Counted from the stretch's first letter, positions 25,181 through 38,387 are shown. The stretch is 64,000 bases of DNA from Nepenthes gracilis (GCA_033239525.1 BSYO01000004.1:8027410-8091409); one strand, 5' to 3'. Numbers and translations are program-made. Notes: generated by a model not told the origin, from the letters alone.

Positions 25181-28100
25181 TGATAGGATGAGTAGCCAAG
25201 GCTAAATATAAATTAATTTAGTATAGATTTTTTTTTAAACAAATTGTAATATGTGATTTAAGATTTTATTAAATCAAATCAAAATATCAGTTAAAAAAAA
25301 CCATTTAGACTATCTTAAACATTTATCCCTGTTTACATAGTTCAGATAGTTTACATAGTTTCCAATATATAGCCTAAAACTATTTGTTCGTTACATTTAA
25401 TATATGAAAATCAAAATAATAAGTAATAATATAAACATAATAATAATATCTCAAATATATTTCAAAATAATATAATAAATATCTCAAAAAAATCATAAAT
25501 AAACCATATTATAAGTGAAAAACTAGTTTTAAAAGTTATTTTAATGTTAAATTTAAATTTGATTGATTATACTCCAATAATATATATATATATATATATA
25601 TTCAAAGCTATTTAATCAATAAAAGCATGTTAAATAAGCAATATATAGTATTTAGAAAACAAATATTACATGATATAATTCTTTACAAATTTTTTAGTAT
25701 TATGAGAATTCACTTAGTATTAGGAGAATTCTTTGATCGATTATGCATGTATAGTTTGAATTGTTTGGTCCAATAAGGTTTGCTTTAAGTACTTACTTCA
25801 TAGCAAAATTAATTTGAATTATTCGATCCGATTAATAGTTAGATTCATTTAACACACTTAATTCATAACACAATCAAAAATACAATTTAAACAAAAAATC
25901 AAATCATAATCAAACTAGTCAAATGATTATTTACAATTTGGGCTAGTTTGATTTGAACAATCTACACGGTTTGAAAATTCTTTGTTCATCCCAACCATGA
26001 GTGAAGAATTTAAAATCATTTGGACATGTTACATGATATTAACTATACAAAACAGCCAAGAAAAATAGAGCCGAGGGGGGGCGAGGGGAATAAAACTAAG
26101 AGTTATAAAATATGGTTTGGTGCTGTTGATACTGTAGGACAGTCTATATATCCATTAACCCTTACATGGATCCATTAAATGGAGATGGTTCCAAGGGATT
26201 GTGCCTCATCCCTAAGGTATAATTCTTTTGCTTTAATTTTGAGTTCAAGACCGATAAATATATCTTTAAATATCTATGTGTTTTAATATTTTTTAAAAAA
26301 ATTAAAATAAAATTAGAAAAAAAAGACACTTAAAAATCAAGTTAATTGAGCTGCACCTCAAGGCTAATGATCACCCCCAAACACCAGATGGAGCGAGATT
26401 AAGTTATTCAAAGGCTTATACCGCTCTGTAAACATAATTCTGTGACAGATCACGTCTATAAACCTATCATTAATTATAATTATAATTTATTATATTAATA
26501 TTATCAATTTTATCAATAAATAAATCATTAATCTGTTAGACGTGAACGTACCTTGTCAATATCACAATTGACTATACATAAATAACAATATAAAATATAC
26601 AGGATTCAAATATATCACTACCTCATCTGCGGTTCTGATGTTAATCCAAACATTATGACGTCAACTTTTTATCAAGAAAAGATGCATGTTAAATCAATCA
26701 TATAGTAATTTGTGACAGTAAAAAAACATACATAAAATTTATCCATCTGACACTGAAATCGTTACTGTTCATTACATATACCAGCTGAAATACATAATTA
26801 ATATACAGCATCATTCTAAGTATCAAAATTGTTTAAAACTCTACATCAATTCTATCATAGTTTAAAACCGAAATCAAATTAAAACTAACAGCTAATATAA
26901 CACATACTATCCAAAAATATTAGATTAGCAAAAATAATAGTTCCAAAGGTCTAAACTAAGTCCTTCAATCTTCACTCCTACTCATCAGGCAAAAATTTAT
27001 ACGAATCATCTGAAAAGTTAGTAAAACAGTAAAGAGTGAGCAAAATACTTAGTGAAGTACTATACATAACAAAGAATATGCATATACATATTGAATCTTA
27101 AAATCATAACGTAAAAAGTAGGAATCGTACAAAGTGAAATAATATAAACATGAATGTAACCTATTGATTCCTTTTTTTATTCTTTTCTTACAATTAGCCA
27201 TCAAATCATACTTTTTATTCTTTTTTATTATTATCTGCCGAAACATTCTGAAAATTCACTTATCTTTAGGGATCAGGGCCATTAGATTTTACCAATTAAA
27301 GAAACAGTCGATCGAAACTCGAATTATATTTTTTTCTCCACACAATCAAAGGCCTAACCTTCTATTTAAGTATTCAAAGACGGGCCATCTATATATTATT
27401 TTTCTATAGACAGCGTCAAAATCGCATTGCAATATTTACTTATCAAACAATAATTTTTTATTATAATATATTAAAGCATGTTAGAATATGCTATTTATTA
27501 AATAATTCTTGGTCCAATTTCTTAACTTCTTAATTTAAAAAAACTCTACACTTTACTTCTTGGTTCTTAATTCTTATTTTTTTGGAGAACAGTTTATACT
27601 TTTCTTAATAGAATTACAGAGTCCCTTCTTTCTTTTCATAATTTTAGATACCATTTTATAATGTCAATTTCATCAATATAAAATTTTCACAAAAAATACA
27701 TGCAATAGAAATTTATAATTTTTTTTACAATTTTAATAAGCATACATCACATAATTAAATATGTATTATATTTTTATCATATATAAATAGCATATAATAT
27801 TTTAAAATTTATAACAGTGCAGCATAAATATGTAGGAATTATTTTTATACTTCTAAATATGAAAAGAATTTTAAGATAATACACATAATTATAATATCGA
27901 TTATTGATAAAAATTCATGATAAATTTTACTGTGAAATCATGATAGACCGATAGATATACTGATTTTTCATACTTTTACTTTAAAAATCTTAATTTGAAT
28001 GAGTATTAGAATAATAATATTTGAAAAGAACGAAAATAATCACAACAAAGAAAATAGGAAGTTAAAGGTGTACTTGCCTTCGCCTAATAATCAAAATTTT

Positions 28101-29762
28101 TAATTTGAACATCTCGAATTAAGCTTCTCTGAAGCTTTCTCCCTTTTTTCTCTTCTTCTCTCTCCATTGGCCTTTCTCTCTCTATTTTTTGTCAACTCAA
28201 ATTATTCCACCGTTTGAATATGCGGTAGAACTGATCATCGGCTAACTTTTATAATAGACGCGTGCTCGAGCGCAAGTCGAGCATAGAGTGGGTGCGGAAC
28301 TACTAGAATCCGCACCAATTGGGATGCTCGAATGTGCTTTCAGGCGCATTCCATACTAATATTGGCGGCTGCTAGGGTGCTCAGGCGTACAATAGGTGCG
28401 CCCAGCATTGCCAACAGTGCCTCAGGCACTGTTGCATCAGTCCGGAGCCGGGTGCACAACTCATCTATTTTTTAATTTTTTCTTTTTGACCTTATTTTTT
28501 ACATTATTTAATCTCAATTTTAATTATAAGGGTTCAACCCTGTTGAGAGAGGGGCCGATTTTGAAAATGCATGGTACATTTTGTATAATACCACTAAACA
28601 TTTAAGTGAACATATATGCTTATTTTTTAGATCTATATCATTTGTGTTTGGTAACTTACGATAAGAATATGATTCTGAAAGTGGATAGGATACAATGGTA
28701 TTGATTAAAGAAGATTCTCACGTTCGATTGTAGTTGAATGGGATGTACAAATTTTGATGTAAATGGATACTATGTTATATAAGAAACACGTTCTCACTAA
28801 ATGTTGCACGCTGCTATCGAGGAGTTTTAGTAATGATCTAAACACCTATCTCAAATATGACATAAACATATAGGATTTTTTTAATCATTTCGATCATGTT
28901 TTGGAGAACAAGCGACATAGATGATTGATTGTGAAAAATAAATGTAGACAAAAATTTTTTTATTTAATTTTATCCTAATCACCTATCATAATATAGTTTG
29001 CCATGATTTACACATCAACTATCTTTAAGTTAATTTAGAAACAACTGAAAGGTAAAAAAGGTTGGTAATTTGTATTATAACAAGATCCCACATATGTGCT
29101 GGCATCCTATGCAAATGAGTATGATACATTTGTAGTGTTTTAAGAGCTTACTATAATAATGATTTAATATAAATGCAGATTATTTGAGTGCTAAGGATTC
29201 TTTGTATCCATATATTTAAAATTTTTCATATTTATAATCCATCTACTATGTCTAACAAGTACATATTGATTTGATAGAATAAAAAGGTTAAATGCCCCTA
29301 TCCCATTCAACCTCCTAATATAAATTCGGATGACATCATAAAAGAGATGAAGAATCATGAAGGATGGAGGGCTACGAAATGACCCAAGAGTTTTTTCAGA
29401 AATGACTAAACACATGAAAATAGATTTGATATGATATTTACATATAATTTAACCCAAAAAGGAGTTGTTGTGCAGTTAGTTTTCTACTAAGAGATTTTTT
29501 TTCCTTTCTTACCTTTTAACACACTAAAGAACTTTGAAACTATCTTTTTTTTTGGTTAAATAATTGACTTTATGTCAAAGTATTCTAGGCAATCCAAATT
29601 TGGTATGTGGGGTTCAAATGCTAATTCAAATTTTCAATAATCTATATTATCATTCATTCCATGTCAACCTCAGATTTAAAAAAATTTTTAGTGCTAAACT
29701 GTATGTAAGTTGTGAGATAACCATTCAAATAGTCATGAGAGTTATACAAACTCTGATTTGAT

Positions 29763-30180
29763 TTTGGGATTACATTCAAGGAGCATTCAAATCACAAGGG
29801 ATGCCGCACGAAGAGAAAAAATAGAAAAAAGATAGAAAGAAAATTTTAGCTTCGATTGTAGGATATTTTATTGATTGGTCACATATTTTCTTTATTATAT
29901 TTTACTCATGTGAGTTGTTAGTTGTGTCCGGGTTAAATTTAATCGATCATTGCTATTGACTATTGTGAAAGGCTCTCAGAGGACATTATTTTGTAACAAT
30001 TATCTATCAATATCCCGGAAGGGATATAAGGCTGCTAATTTAAAGTTTGATATTTTTGTTTTAAAAGATTGCCGCTGTCTTTTTTATTTTCCTTCTCTTA
30101 CCCTGAAGTGTTCACTTTGTTGTCGATGCAAGTTGAAGATAATATTTCGTGTCATCCTAAAAGAAGAACTAATAATAATT
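29763..30180 (+). mobile_element. Fragment of copia family B LTR
   Basis: It aligns over several hundred bases with 40015-40330. Shared landmarks are GATTTTGGGATTAC, GGGATGCCGCACGAAGAGA, TCATGTGAGTTGTTAG and GAAAGGCTCTC. The true LTR ends are not visible, so this is a truncated copy. Frames within it are not genes. Confidence 0.5.
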
Positions 30181-30598
30181 AGCACAAGTTATTAGGTTGT
30201 ATGTTGGACAACACCAAAATCACTGTCATAGATTATAATTTGTCCTAGATGTTTTTAGCCTAGTCGGGTGACCACAATTGCATATCGGACAACCACCGGC
30301 ATTAAACTTTGAAAAGCCGCTATTAGATGACATTTTTACTATTTCTGAATGGTATTAGATATATATTTTTCATGATTTTCAAGCTATTAATATTAAGAAT
30401 GTAAAAATTTCAACGGAAATACAATATAGTAGATTATAAATTTCTAAAACTTAACAATCTGTATAATAAAAATCAAACACTAATTGCCTTACAATGTGCA
30501 GATTATCTGTAGAGGGCTTCCAGGCCCTATCTATGCCATAACTGTACACATTATGGTGAACAACAATAATAACAATACAATATAAAAAATTACATTAG

Positions 30599-31497
30599 TG
30601 TTGATGGGTCCGGTATGAATATGGTCCAATAGGAATGATGCCTAACTGACAGGAAGGCCCAGCTAGCGATGGGGCCCAAAAGGCATTGGGTGAAACCCAC
30701 CACCACAAGAAAGATCTTGGTCCGGACAGGCCGCACCAAAGTCCACTAGGCATCACCCGATATGCGTTCAATCACAATCTATTTGTGCTTCCCCTAAGAT
30801 GGCTGCAAACTGGCAACATAGAAGATGTCGGTCCAGGAAATGCCAACCAATGGCAGATGAAGTCAACTCAAACAAGTCATGGCGCCCGCCACCCTACAGC
30901 AGCCCAGCCAATCCCAACGAAAAGCGACTAGACCCGTATCGGCTACGCCCGACAGTGGTTTCCTCGCCATCACAAGACGACAATTGATACTACTGGCCAT
31001 CGTCAGTGACTAGCAAATTCGGGTAGGACACTTGTCACAAGCTTTCGCACTCGAAGCCTCATCTACAAAGTTTTACAAAAACCTTCTCCCACACTAGAAA
31101 AATGGGGATTAATAATCCAAGTTCACTCAAGACATCTCAAGGCTATCTCAAGCTAAGCTCCGAATCAAAAACATGAGGAGAAAAAACTGGCTCTCTTCCC
31201 TTTAAAACCGCCACTCTCGTCTTACGATTTTAGTGAGGTACTCTTTGAAATAAAAGTTGCATCAAGTGTAGTCAGCAATAAAAAATCGAAGCCAAATTAT
31301 AAGACTTGTGAGTTTTGAATTTGCAATATCACAAATTGATGTCAAAAACAAAATTTTTGTTTGTGTTCATTTATTTTATCACAAAATTAATTTATAGGTT
31401 TAGTATTCGCAATACCACTAAATTGAAACTAAAAACGCAATCTTTGGTTAACCGCAAAGTAAAATCATAATAAAAAAAAAATAGCATATTTCCAACA
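30599..31497. mobile_element. Probable solo LTR with TGTTG/CAACA ends
   Basis: The segment starts TGTTGATGGGTCC and ends ATTTCCAACA, the inverted termini of many plant LTRs. It is far richer in G and C than either flank. The flanks ATTAG and ATGAT do not form a convincing target duplication, so the ends may have mutated. The overlapping frames at 30686-30987 (Pro/His/Asn rich) are not recognisable proteins. Confidence 0.55.
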
Positions 31498-32719
31498 ATG
31501 ATATATTACAACATCAGAAGAAAAGGTAAGGCCACGTGTACCTCGTACCCCACAAAATATTGGGAAGTGATTTCTTTAGTTTTTGAATCTACCATCAAGA
31601 TGGACAAAAACAGAAGATTTTGGAAATAGATCATCAATCTCTTAGTTTCATTATAGATTTCGAAGTTTTCAAATTAGACAGCGGAGACAATGGAGAGACT
31701 GGAGTGAGAGAGAGAGAGAACCTGAGAGAGTTACTTGATCGAATTGGAGATGGGGAGGATTATGTTGTGATATAAGTTTTTTTCGTGTGAGCCTATATCC
31801 GATCGACAGACCAATCAGAGGTTCAGCCGAATATTCACATATGGTACAATATCGAGACAGAATATTGTCACATTTATGCACATGGTGAGCGGCCGGAGGG
31901 CAACCAAAAGCCGAGGTCAAATGACATCTAGCCAAATTGCTTGGCTAAAGGACGTCCAGTGAGATTGTAGACGTCGAAGGGTGACCAGATGGGGAAACTA
32001 AAGGGCCGGCCGGATTGATGGAAGTGGGCCAGAATGAAGATGTCGAAGGCTGACCATGATTTACCAAGAATGTAGGAATTGGAGAAAGTGCAAGAAATGA
32101 CGATTGAAGAGCTAGTGTTCAATAGCTGGTTTAATAAATCACTTGTAAAATCTAGAATAGGTGTGCAGGTAAACGATTTGCAAGATTTAGGGTAATGAAC
32201 ACCATCAGTGAGAGATGTGGTAAGAAAATTTATCTTATATATATATTGTCATTACTGCTACTCAAGTCAATGAACAATATAAGGAGTCGAGCTCTTATAT
32301 TTTATTTTTTGGGGGATTTTTGTAACCATTTTTATATAGTGGAGATTTATAGATAAATCGTCTTGTAATTTTTTCTTTTTATTTAGAATAAAATCTTCAT
32401 GTAAAATTATATGCGTTTTAATTTTTTTTATAATTATTGTTTATCTATTATTTATTATTATCATTTTTTTTTTTCGGTCCAGCTGACTTGAGGGCTGGTC
32501 CCAAGATATTAGTGCATTGACTGGGGCGGGGGGGGGCGCTTAATTTCGGCCGAAAACAAGTGATTGAGATCTTTTTAATAACCTACTTTTAAAAAAATGA
32601 AAAAAAAAAAAGAAACCCGCCGGCCGTCGGAATCCCCCGAGCCTAACCAAGCACCTCCCATGGCCATCTTGTGAAGTTGGCATGGCGTTACCAATACTCT
32701 TAAAAGAAGACGAAGCTCG
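31498..32719. other. Intergenic, unrecognised
   Basis: The part at 31640-32220 has moderate GC content and two minus-strand frames (31669-31935 and 31928-32122) without recognisable domains. It could be a degraded gene or an LTR. The rest is AT-rich with a G-run near 32522-32538 and the 3' flank of the gene at 32720. Confidence 0.35.
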
Positions 32720-33373
32720 TTAACCCAACACGTTCTTCTCACTCAGTCTCCTTGCATAGTCCTTCTTCCCAGGCTTTCTCAAATTAGAGCTCCTATCCAC
32801 CATTGAAGGCACAAAATACCAACATATGGCGGTGCACAAAATAGCACCAGGCCTCCCAAACAGAGCCAGCAACAACAATGACAGCATCAGAATTATGGAA
32901 AAGTGAAAACAGGGATGCTGCTTCGATCTCTGCAACTTCAAGCCCCTCAAATGGTTCTTTTTCACCTCCTCGGCAATTCTATGACTTGAATTGTGAGTTC
33001 TCTCCCTCTCTTCTTTTGCAATCGCAGGAGTAGAAACCCTAACATGCCTCGAGTTGTGTCTTGCAGAAGAATTCAGGCTTTTTGGTTGCTTGTTGCCCTT
33101 GACCTTCACCACAATTGGCTTGCAATTGTTATCATTATAAAACACAAAACAAATGAAATATATAGATTCTGGGCCAATCTCAGAGTAAATTTTCTCCCTT
33201 TTCTCTTCGATTTCAGCTAGAAGAGCGCAGAAATGTTTGAGCCCGCGGGCTGAAAACGGGTTCTCGTTGTCCTTGCATCTTGATGATGATTTTCTTGGCG
33301 TTGAATTAGCACTTTGGGATTCATGTTTTTCATGGGTTAAGCTGCATCCACCACAAACGAAAGGGACCAACAT
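32720..33373 (-). CDS. ZCF37-like single-pass membrane protein, paralogue 2
   Basis: Intronless, 217 residues, clearly a paralogue of 17971-18669. Shared landmarks are the CGG motif near the start, STPRKSSSR (24-32), NPFSARGLKHFCALLAEIEE (38-57), the KIYSEIGPE block, CKPIVVKVKG, a hydrophobic segment at about 157-189 ending CWYFVPS, and the tail KKDYARRLSEKN. The central linker (about 95-150) is unrelated in sequence and basic here, unlike the Gln/His/Ala-rich linker of paralogue 1. The tail is also about 20 residues shorter. The start is the first in-frame ATG. The same strand and lack of introns in both copies suggest a local duplication, later separated by mobile elements. Function is unknown. 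Confidence 0.75.
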   Translation of the reverse strand: MLVPFVCGGCSLTHEKHESQSANSTPRKSSSRCKDNENPFSARGLKHFCALLAEIEEKREKIYSEIGPESIYFICFVFYNDNNCKPIVVKVKGNKQPKSLNSSARHNSRHVRVSTPAIAKEERERTHNSSHRIAEEVKKNHLRGLKLQRSKQHPCFHFSIILMLSLLLLALFGRPGAILCTAICWYFVPSMVDRSSNLRKPGKKDYARRLSEKNVLG

Positions 33374-33708
33374 ATCAGATTCTGAATCGAGGTGATGATC
33401 GTTTTTATAGCGTTAATACGAAAGAGATCGATCGATCGATCGATTATAGAGGGCGGAAATGAGAAAAGCTTTCACAGGCGTTCATTTGAATGTAGAGAGG
33501 GTGTGTTTGAAAGTTGGGAGATGGGATTGAAATTTAAAGCATTGATACTGAACTGGAATTTAATAATGAGGAATTTCAAAAACGGATGCCATGGAAGTTT
33601 CTAATAGCAGAATATCGGCCTTCTTAGAGTGGGAAGAGGGGAGGGAATTTAATAGCAATAGCACATATGCAAATGATGGAACGGGGGATCTACTTCTCTT
33701 AAAAAAAA
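33374..33708. promoter_or_regulatory. 5' flank of paralogue 2
   Basis: The upstream side of the minus-strand gene holds TATAAAAA (about 33403-33410, minus strand) and a short GATC repeat (33428-33444). The TATA lies only about 30 bp from the ATG, so it may be fortuitous or leave a very short leader. Confidence 0.25.
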
Positions 33709-33948
33709 GCAGGGTCTTACTTTTTTATTTTTAACTATTGAATTAAAATAAATTTAATAATTAAAATTTAAATATTATATAATAATATTTTAAAAAATAC
33801 TTTTTTAAAAATAATTTTAATTTTTAACTTAATATTTAATAAATATTAATATTATAAACTTTTTTTAAAAAATATAACTATATTTTTTATTTTTTAAAAT
33901 CTTAGCCATTAGATTAAAATCCAATGACTATGAGGGGAGAAGTAAGAT
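33709..33948. mobile_element. Probable MITE, 240 bp
   Basis: The ends are inverted copies: left AGGGTCTTACTTTTTT, right inverted AGGATCTTACTTCTCC. Further inward AACTATTGAATTAAAAT matches the inverse of ATTAAAATCCAATGACTA. The interior is AT-rich and non-coding. Confidence 0.5.
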
Positions 33949-35025
33949 CCTAATCCCTAATGGGTTTTGAATTACTCATCCGATTTACATATTTATTGGA
34001 TATAATATTTGAGTAATTCGTGCAAGAATTTTTCTAACAAAATATTTTAGTGGTATTGAAAATCGGCGCATGTGCTAGTATGGTAGAAAATTAATGTCTA
34101 ATGTAAGCCTAAATTGTCTCGTGCATGAAAAACGCTAGCATTTTACATCTAATGTATGTTTAAATGACACATGTGCTTGAGTTGTTAAGAATAGTCACAT
34201 CTGATGTACCCATAATAGGTGCTAGTATACTGATACTAATATAAAAAGTTACATTTTGATTATCGGATAAAAAAACATTTTGTATAAAAGACGTGATACA
34301 AAGAAAGAAAAATGAAAAAAAAAAAAACAGAGAGAGAGAGAGAGATGAAAGATTTGGGCACTAATTTGAAGATTAATTCAAATTCCATCTATTGCAAATT
34401 TTGGTATGTTTTAACATTTATGATAGAGCATGTTATTGGTTAGTTGTTTGTTTTTTTGTTATATTATCTTGTCAATTGCTATATATATTGATATTAGTAT
34501 TAACTAATTTTTTACACATATTATGATTATGAAGAGGTTTGTTTGGATGGGTTATTTATAATCAAATTTTATCATAATAGATAGTATTTTGACGATTTTT
34601 TTTATTTATCTTTAATTGAGAATGATTTTCACATAAAATTAATTGTGCAACTTATTTATACTCGGTTGCATATTTTTTTTCTTCATGTTCAATAAAAAAA
34701 ATGGTGGTTGACAATGTTGGAGATATAAATCTACTGTGCCATGGGAATTTCCAACATGACCTTTGTTTATAGAACATTATTTTAGGAATATATTGATAAA
34801 AGAAAGCTTGACATTTGTGCTAAAATCAAGCACACAGAGTTGAAAGCCCAACTGAACAATAAAGAAGAAAAATAAAATCCTGTGTGCTAGTGTTGATGTT
34901 GAGGTATACAAGTGAAATCCTGTGTGCTGTGCCCCTGATTCGGTAACTTGGTATATAAATAGCGCAATGGACAAGACTGAGACCATGCATTATTTATCAC
35001 TTTACTTACTGAAGGCCATGAACTT
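33949..35025. other. AT-rich intergenic DNA
   Basis: No gene is supported. It includes a GA run at about 34325-34345 and a short direct repeat, GAAATCCTGTGTGCT, near 34875-34930. Confidence 0.5.
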
Positions 35026-36080
35026 TGTTAGAGATATTTATCTAATTGGCATATTTCGTAACTATATGTATTATTATATCGATGTCGGGTTGTGGGTTGT
35101 CGGGTTAAAGTCCGTTTTGTCCGTTCCATCATCTAGTCGCTCGAGCCGTCCGAAACCCCGTGATTGCCGGGAGCTCGATACCCGCTCAAGCCGAAAATCT
35201 AGAGTGTACCCGACTTACTTGGCGCTTGCTAGCAGCTCGAGCCGAAAATCCAGTGTGTATTCGGCTCGCCTGGCGCTCGCTACCCGCTCGAGCGCCCGTA
35301 GGGTTTCTCTGGAAACCCTCCGTGCGGTCGGCGCGTGCTCGAGCGCAGGTGCAACAAATAAAATTTTTGAACGATTTTTTACACTCTCTATAAATACATG
35401 TCTTATGTTTTTGAAACCCTAAGACGTCCAGAGCCTCTTTTGAGAGTATTGGAGCCATTCTATTTGAGAGAAGGGCATTCTTCTTCCTTTTCATCTTGTT
35501 CCATTTGAAAAAATCGAACCTACTACGCTCTACAACGTTGTGCCTCATGTTCCAACGGTTTTTCTCTTCGTTTCTTTTACTGTTTAAACTCTTTCATCTT
35601 TCTACCTTCGCTGGAGACATCGGTACATTGAAGAAGGAGATCCGATCTTGGTTGGCAATTCAAGTGGCACGAGGGGGAAGATTGACGTGAAGACCGAAAG
35701 GTGTCCGGTTCTGTTACCGCGGGCAAATCCAAGGAGTTCCTTGGTAGAGATCACGTGACGGGAGTAAGTCGGCTAGGTTAGTGCGTCGTTACCACCCGGT
35801 CTGTAAATTGATTTTCATAGTGCATTATTTCCCTGGCCGTTGAAGCCCGGAGTATTTTTCTCGATTACTGTGGGTATCGAGTTTTCACTTCGTCACCAAA
35901 AAATCGTGTCTTTATCATTTTTGCTCATAGTTATTTATATTGTACATGCTTGTTATCTCGTTAGCATCTAATACTAAATATCCTTTACGTGTACCAGATA
36001 TTTATATATATTGATTCCGCTATACTTTTAACGGGGTCGAAACTTGGTTGTTCATGTTAGTACAAAAATTACTTTTTTAA
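35026..36080 (+). repeat. 5' LTR of family A element
   Basis: Begins TGTTAGAGATA. It has a TATA box at 35389-35396. The usual CA end is changed to AA. Two 51-bp U3 units (35185-35235 and 35236-35286) carry CTCRAGCCGAAAATC, while the 3' LTR has one. That accounts for most of the 49-bp length difference (1055 versus 1006). Confidence 0.9.
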
Positions 36081-36081
36081 T

Positions 36082-36092
36082 TGGTATCAGAG
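36082..36092 (+). promoter_or_regulatory. Primer-binding site (initiator Met tRNA)
   Basis: TGGTATCAGAG follows the LTR after one base, the standard plant copia primer site complementary to the 3' end of initiator methionine tRNA. Confidence 0.9.
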
Positions 36093-36121
36093 ACTCACCC
36101 CGATCCACGACCCCACTCTAG

Positions 36122-37960
36122 ATGTATACGAGTGGATCTCTCTCCGTACCTCCCTTCTTTGATGGGAACAACTACGCCTATTGGAAGGTCCCGGATGAGA
36201 GCCTTCCTAAAATCTCTAGATGAGCGTGTTTGGGCAAGTACCCAAGTTGGGTGGACTCCACCCACTAGTTCTAGTGGTTCTGAACCAAAAGTCTTATCTT
36301 CATGGACCAAAGAGGAACTTGATGCATGTAATTGGAACAGTAAGGGGCTACATGCTATTTTTATAGTTGTATCTCCCGATGAGTTTAAACGAATCTCAAT
36401 GTGTGAGAATTCTAAAGATGCGTGGGATATTTTAGAAATCACTCATGAAGGAACTAAATTAGTTAAAAATTTAAAATTACAAATGATCACCACTAGATTC
36501 GAAGAAATAAGAATGAAAGATGATAAGACATTTGATGAATTCTATGCTCAACTAAATGATATTGTAAATTTCACGTTTAATTTAGGCAAACGAATCCCGA
36601 AAAATAGAATTATTATAAAAGTCTTACGATATTTGCCTGAACGATTTAGACTAAAAGTTATTACAATTGAAGAGAGCAAAGATTTAGACAAATTAAAAAT
36701 CGAAGAACTTGTAGGGTCCCTACAAACTTATGAACACACACTTTTACTATCAACGAAACAGAAATCAATTGCCTTAAAATCAAGTAGGGAAGAGAGAAAC
36801 CAGGACTCCGATGAAGAGTCATGTAGCGATGACGATTTTTCATTATTTGTTAAGAATTTTAAAAAATTCTTAAAGAAAAATAACTCTTCATCAGAAAAAC
36901 TGGATGTGAATTTAAAACGATCACATAAATTTGAGAAGAAAGACTGACGTGAAAATAAGGACTCCAAATCGAAAACTTCCCAAGGAGTCCAATGCCATGA
37001 GTGTAAAGGTTTTGGTCACTATCGTGCTGAATGCCCAAATTTCAAACGCTAATAAGGTCAAGCCTTTAAAGCTAATGTGACCTTAAGTAATGACGAAGAA
37101 GAAGATGGTGAAAAATATTCTGAAGATGGCCCTGTCAAGTACATGGCTTTTATGACATCTATGTGTGGCAATTCAGTAGAAAACATTAATCAATCTGATG
37201 ATTCTGTGGATGAGTCCGAAGCTGAATTTGATGGCCTTCAAGAAGCATATGACAAACTGTTTAGGGAATGTTTAAAGTAAAGAAACAAAATAAAACCTTA
37301 AACAGTAGGGTCCTTGAGTTGGAACAAAAAAAATTAGTTCAACAATCCGAGTTAGATTCTAAAACCCAAGAAATTGAGAATCTGAAAGTCTCATTTACTA
37401 AGCAAATAACAATTTTAGAATCTGAACTTGAGGCTTCTCGAAAAGATTTAAAATAATTCTTAAATGGGTCCACAAAATTAGATCATATGCTCGGGTTGGG
37501 AAAAATTGGTGAAAATAAACAGGGGTTGGGGTATGCTGCGAATATTATCCAATATGGTCTACAACTTAAAACTGTATTTGTTCCCGCCATAAAAATTCCA
37601 CACCAACACGCTTACAAATCCAAACTCACTAAGCAACCGACTCGACGTGTGGAAACTAGCGTTCACTCCCATCATTTGACCAACTTATATAATCTAAAAG
37701 ACAGGGAAAAATCTTCAAAATTTGTGCCTACCTGTCATGCGTGTGGTAAAGTTGGTCACATTCGTCCTCGTTGTTACACCATGAATTTTTTGTACAACCA
37801 AATACCAGGGCTAAAAATGCATAACCTTGTTAATCACATTCAGACATTAAATGAATAAGTAAAAAGATTGAATGCTAAAATGCATTCAGTGAGACAAGTT
37901 TGGATTAAGAAAAGTGAGTTACATTACCCCTTGGCCATTCGTGACAAAAAGGGGAAGACT
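36122..37960 (+). pseudogene. Copia gag with two zinc knuckles, broken by frameshift and stops
   Basis: The natural start is the ATG at 36122, reading SLSVPPFFDGNNYAYWK. A frameshift near 36190-36200 moves to the frame that continues MRAFLKSLDERVW through a UBN2-type capsid region and ends at a stop (36945-36947). Downstream frames continue the same protein: a first knuckle CHECKGFGHYRAEC (36993-37034, CX2CX4HX4C), an acidic segment, a long Glu/Lys coiled-coil region (about 37220-37455) and a second knuckle CHACGKVGHIRPRC (37733-37774). It then ends in a basic WIKKSEL segment where protease would normally begin. About five single-site lesions separate it from one long frame. The product of an intact relative would package element RNA, but this copy is defective. 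Confidence 0.85.
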
Positions 37961-38387
37961 TGATTCCTTTTGATAGGGGGAGTTTTGGGGTTTTTTGTTA
38001 TTTATGTTATTTTCATATAAAGGGAAATTAGGAGAAATGTTATTACAGTTAGGGAGAGTCTTGTCGTTAGGGGGAGACTCGTTATATGTTATTTTCGCTT
38101 CAGTCAGTACTGCTTGTATCTCATATTTATTTACAGTGCATGTTGTTCTCCATTATTATATTGTCTTGTTGGTACTAACCTGCTTGTCCAGGCAATTCAG
38201 TTACACAATCAACGCAGCTATCATCACATTGCCGCCGCAATTCTAGTATAAATGTTTACATTTTTTTGTGTCTCTTATGTACTATTAGGCGTAGATTTTT
38301 ATGTACACGGGTTTCATCTCGGTGGTGTCTGAATCCGTGATTCACTTGTATTTATTTATTTTCTGAGTTTTGTCACGGAATTTTCAA

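Larger units (their letters stand above)
21509..29762. other. Long AT-rich gene desert
   Basis: I see no supportable gene in these 8 kb. It holds simple repeats (TA near 23574-23609 and 25579-25601, AAT near 24011-24043), a likely MITE at 25020-25180, and a GC-richer island at about 28230-28560 with CTCGAG motifs recalling the retrotransposon U3 regions in this window. The part at 26400-28640 looks like old repeat debris similar in style to 7030-11500. Short frames at 27049-27409, 28396-28605 and 29191-29415 have no recognisable protein content. Confidence 0.5.

Noticed and set aside
30686..30987. Two overlapping Pro/Asn/His-rich frames
   Set aside because: They lie inside a probable solo LTR and resemble no protein family.
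31928..32122. Minus-strand frame considered as a possible enzyme fragment
   Set aside because: Reading on both sides showed no conserved motif order, so no function is supported.
37995..38246. Hydrophobic frame between gag and the 3' LTR, considered as an envelope-like ORF
   Set aside because: It is 83 codons, overlaps repeated polypurine tracts and has no supporting pattern. It is probably 3' UTR.
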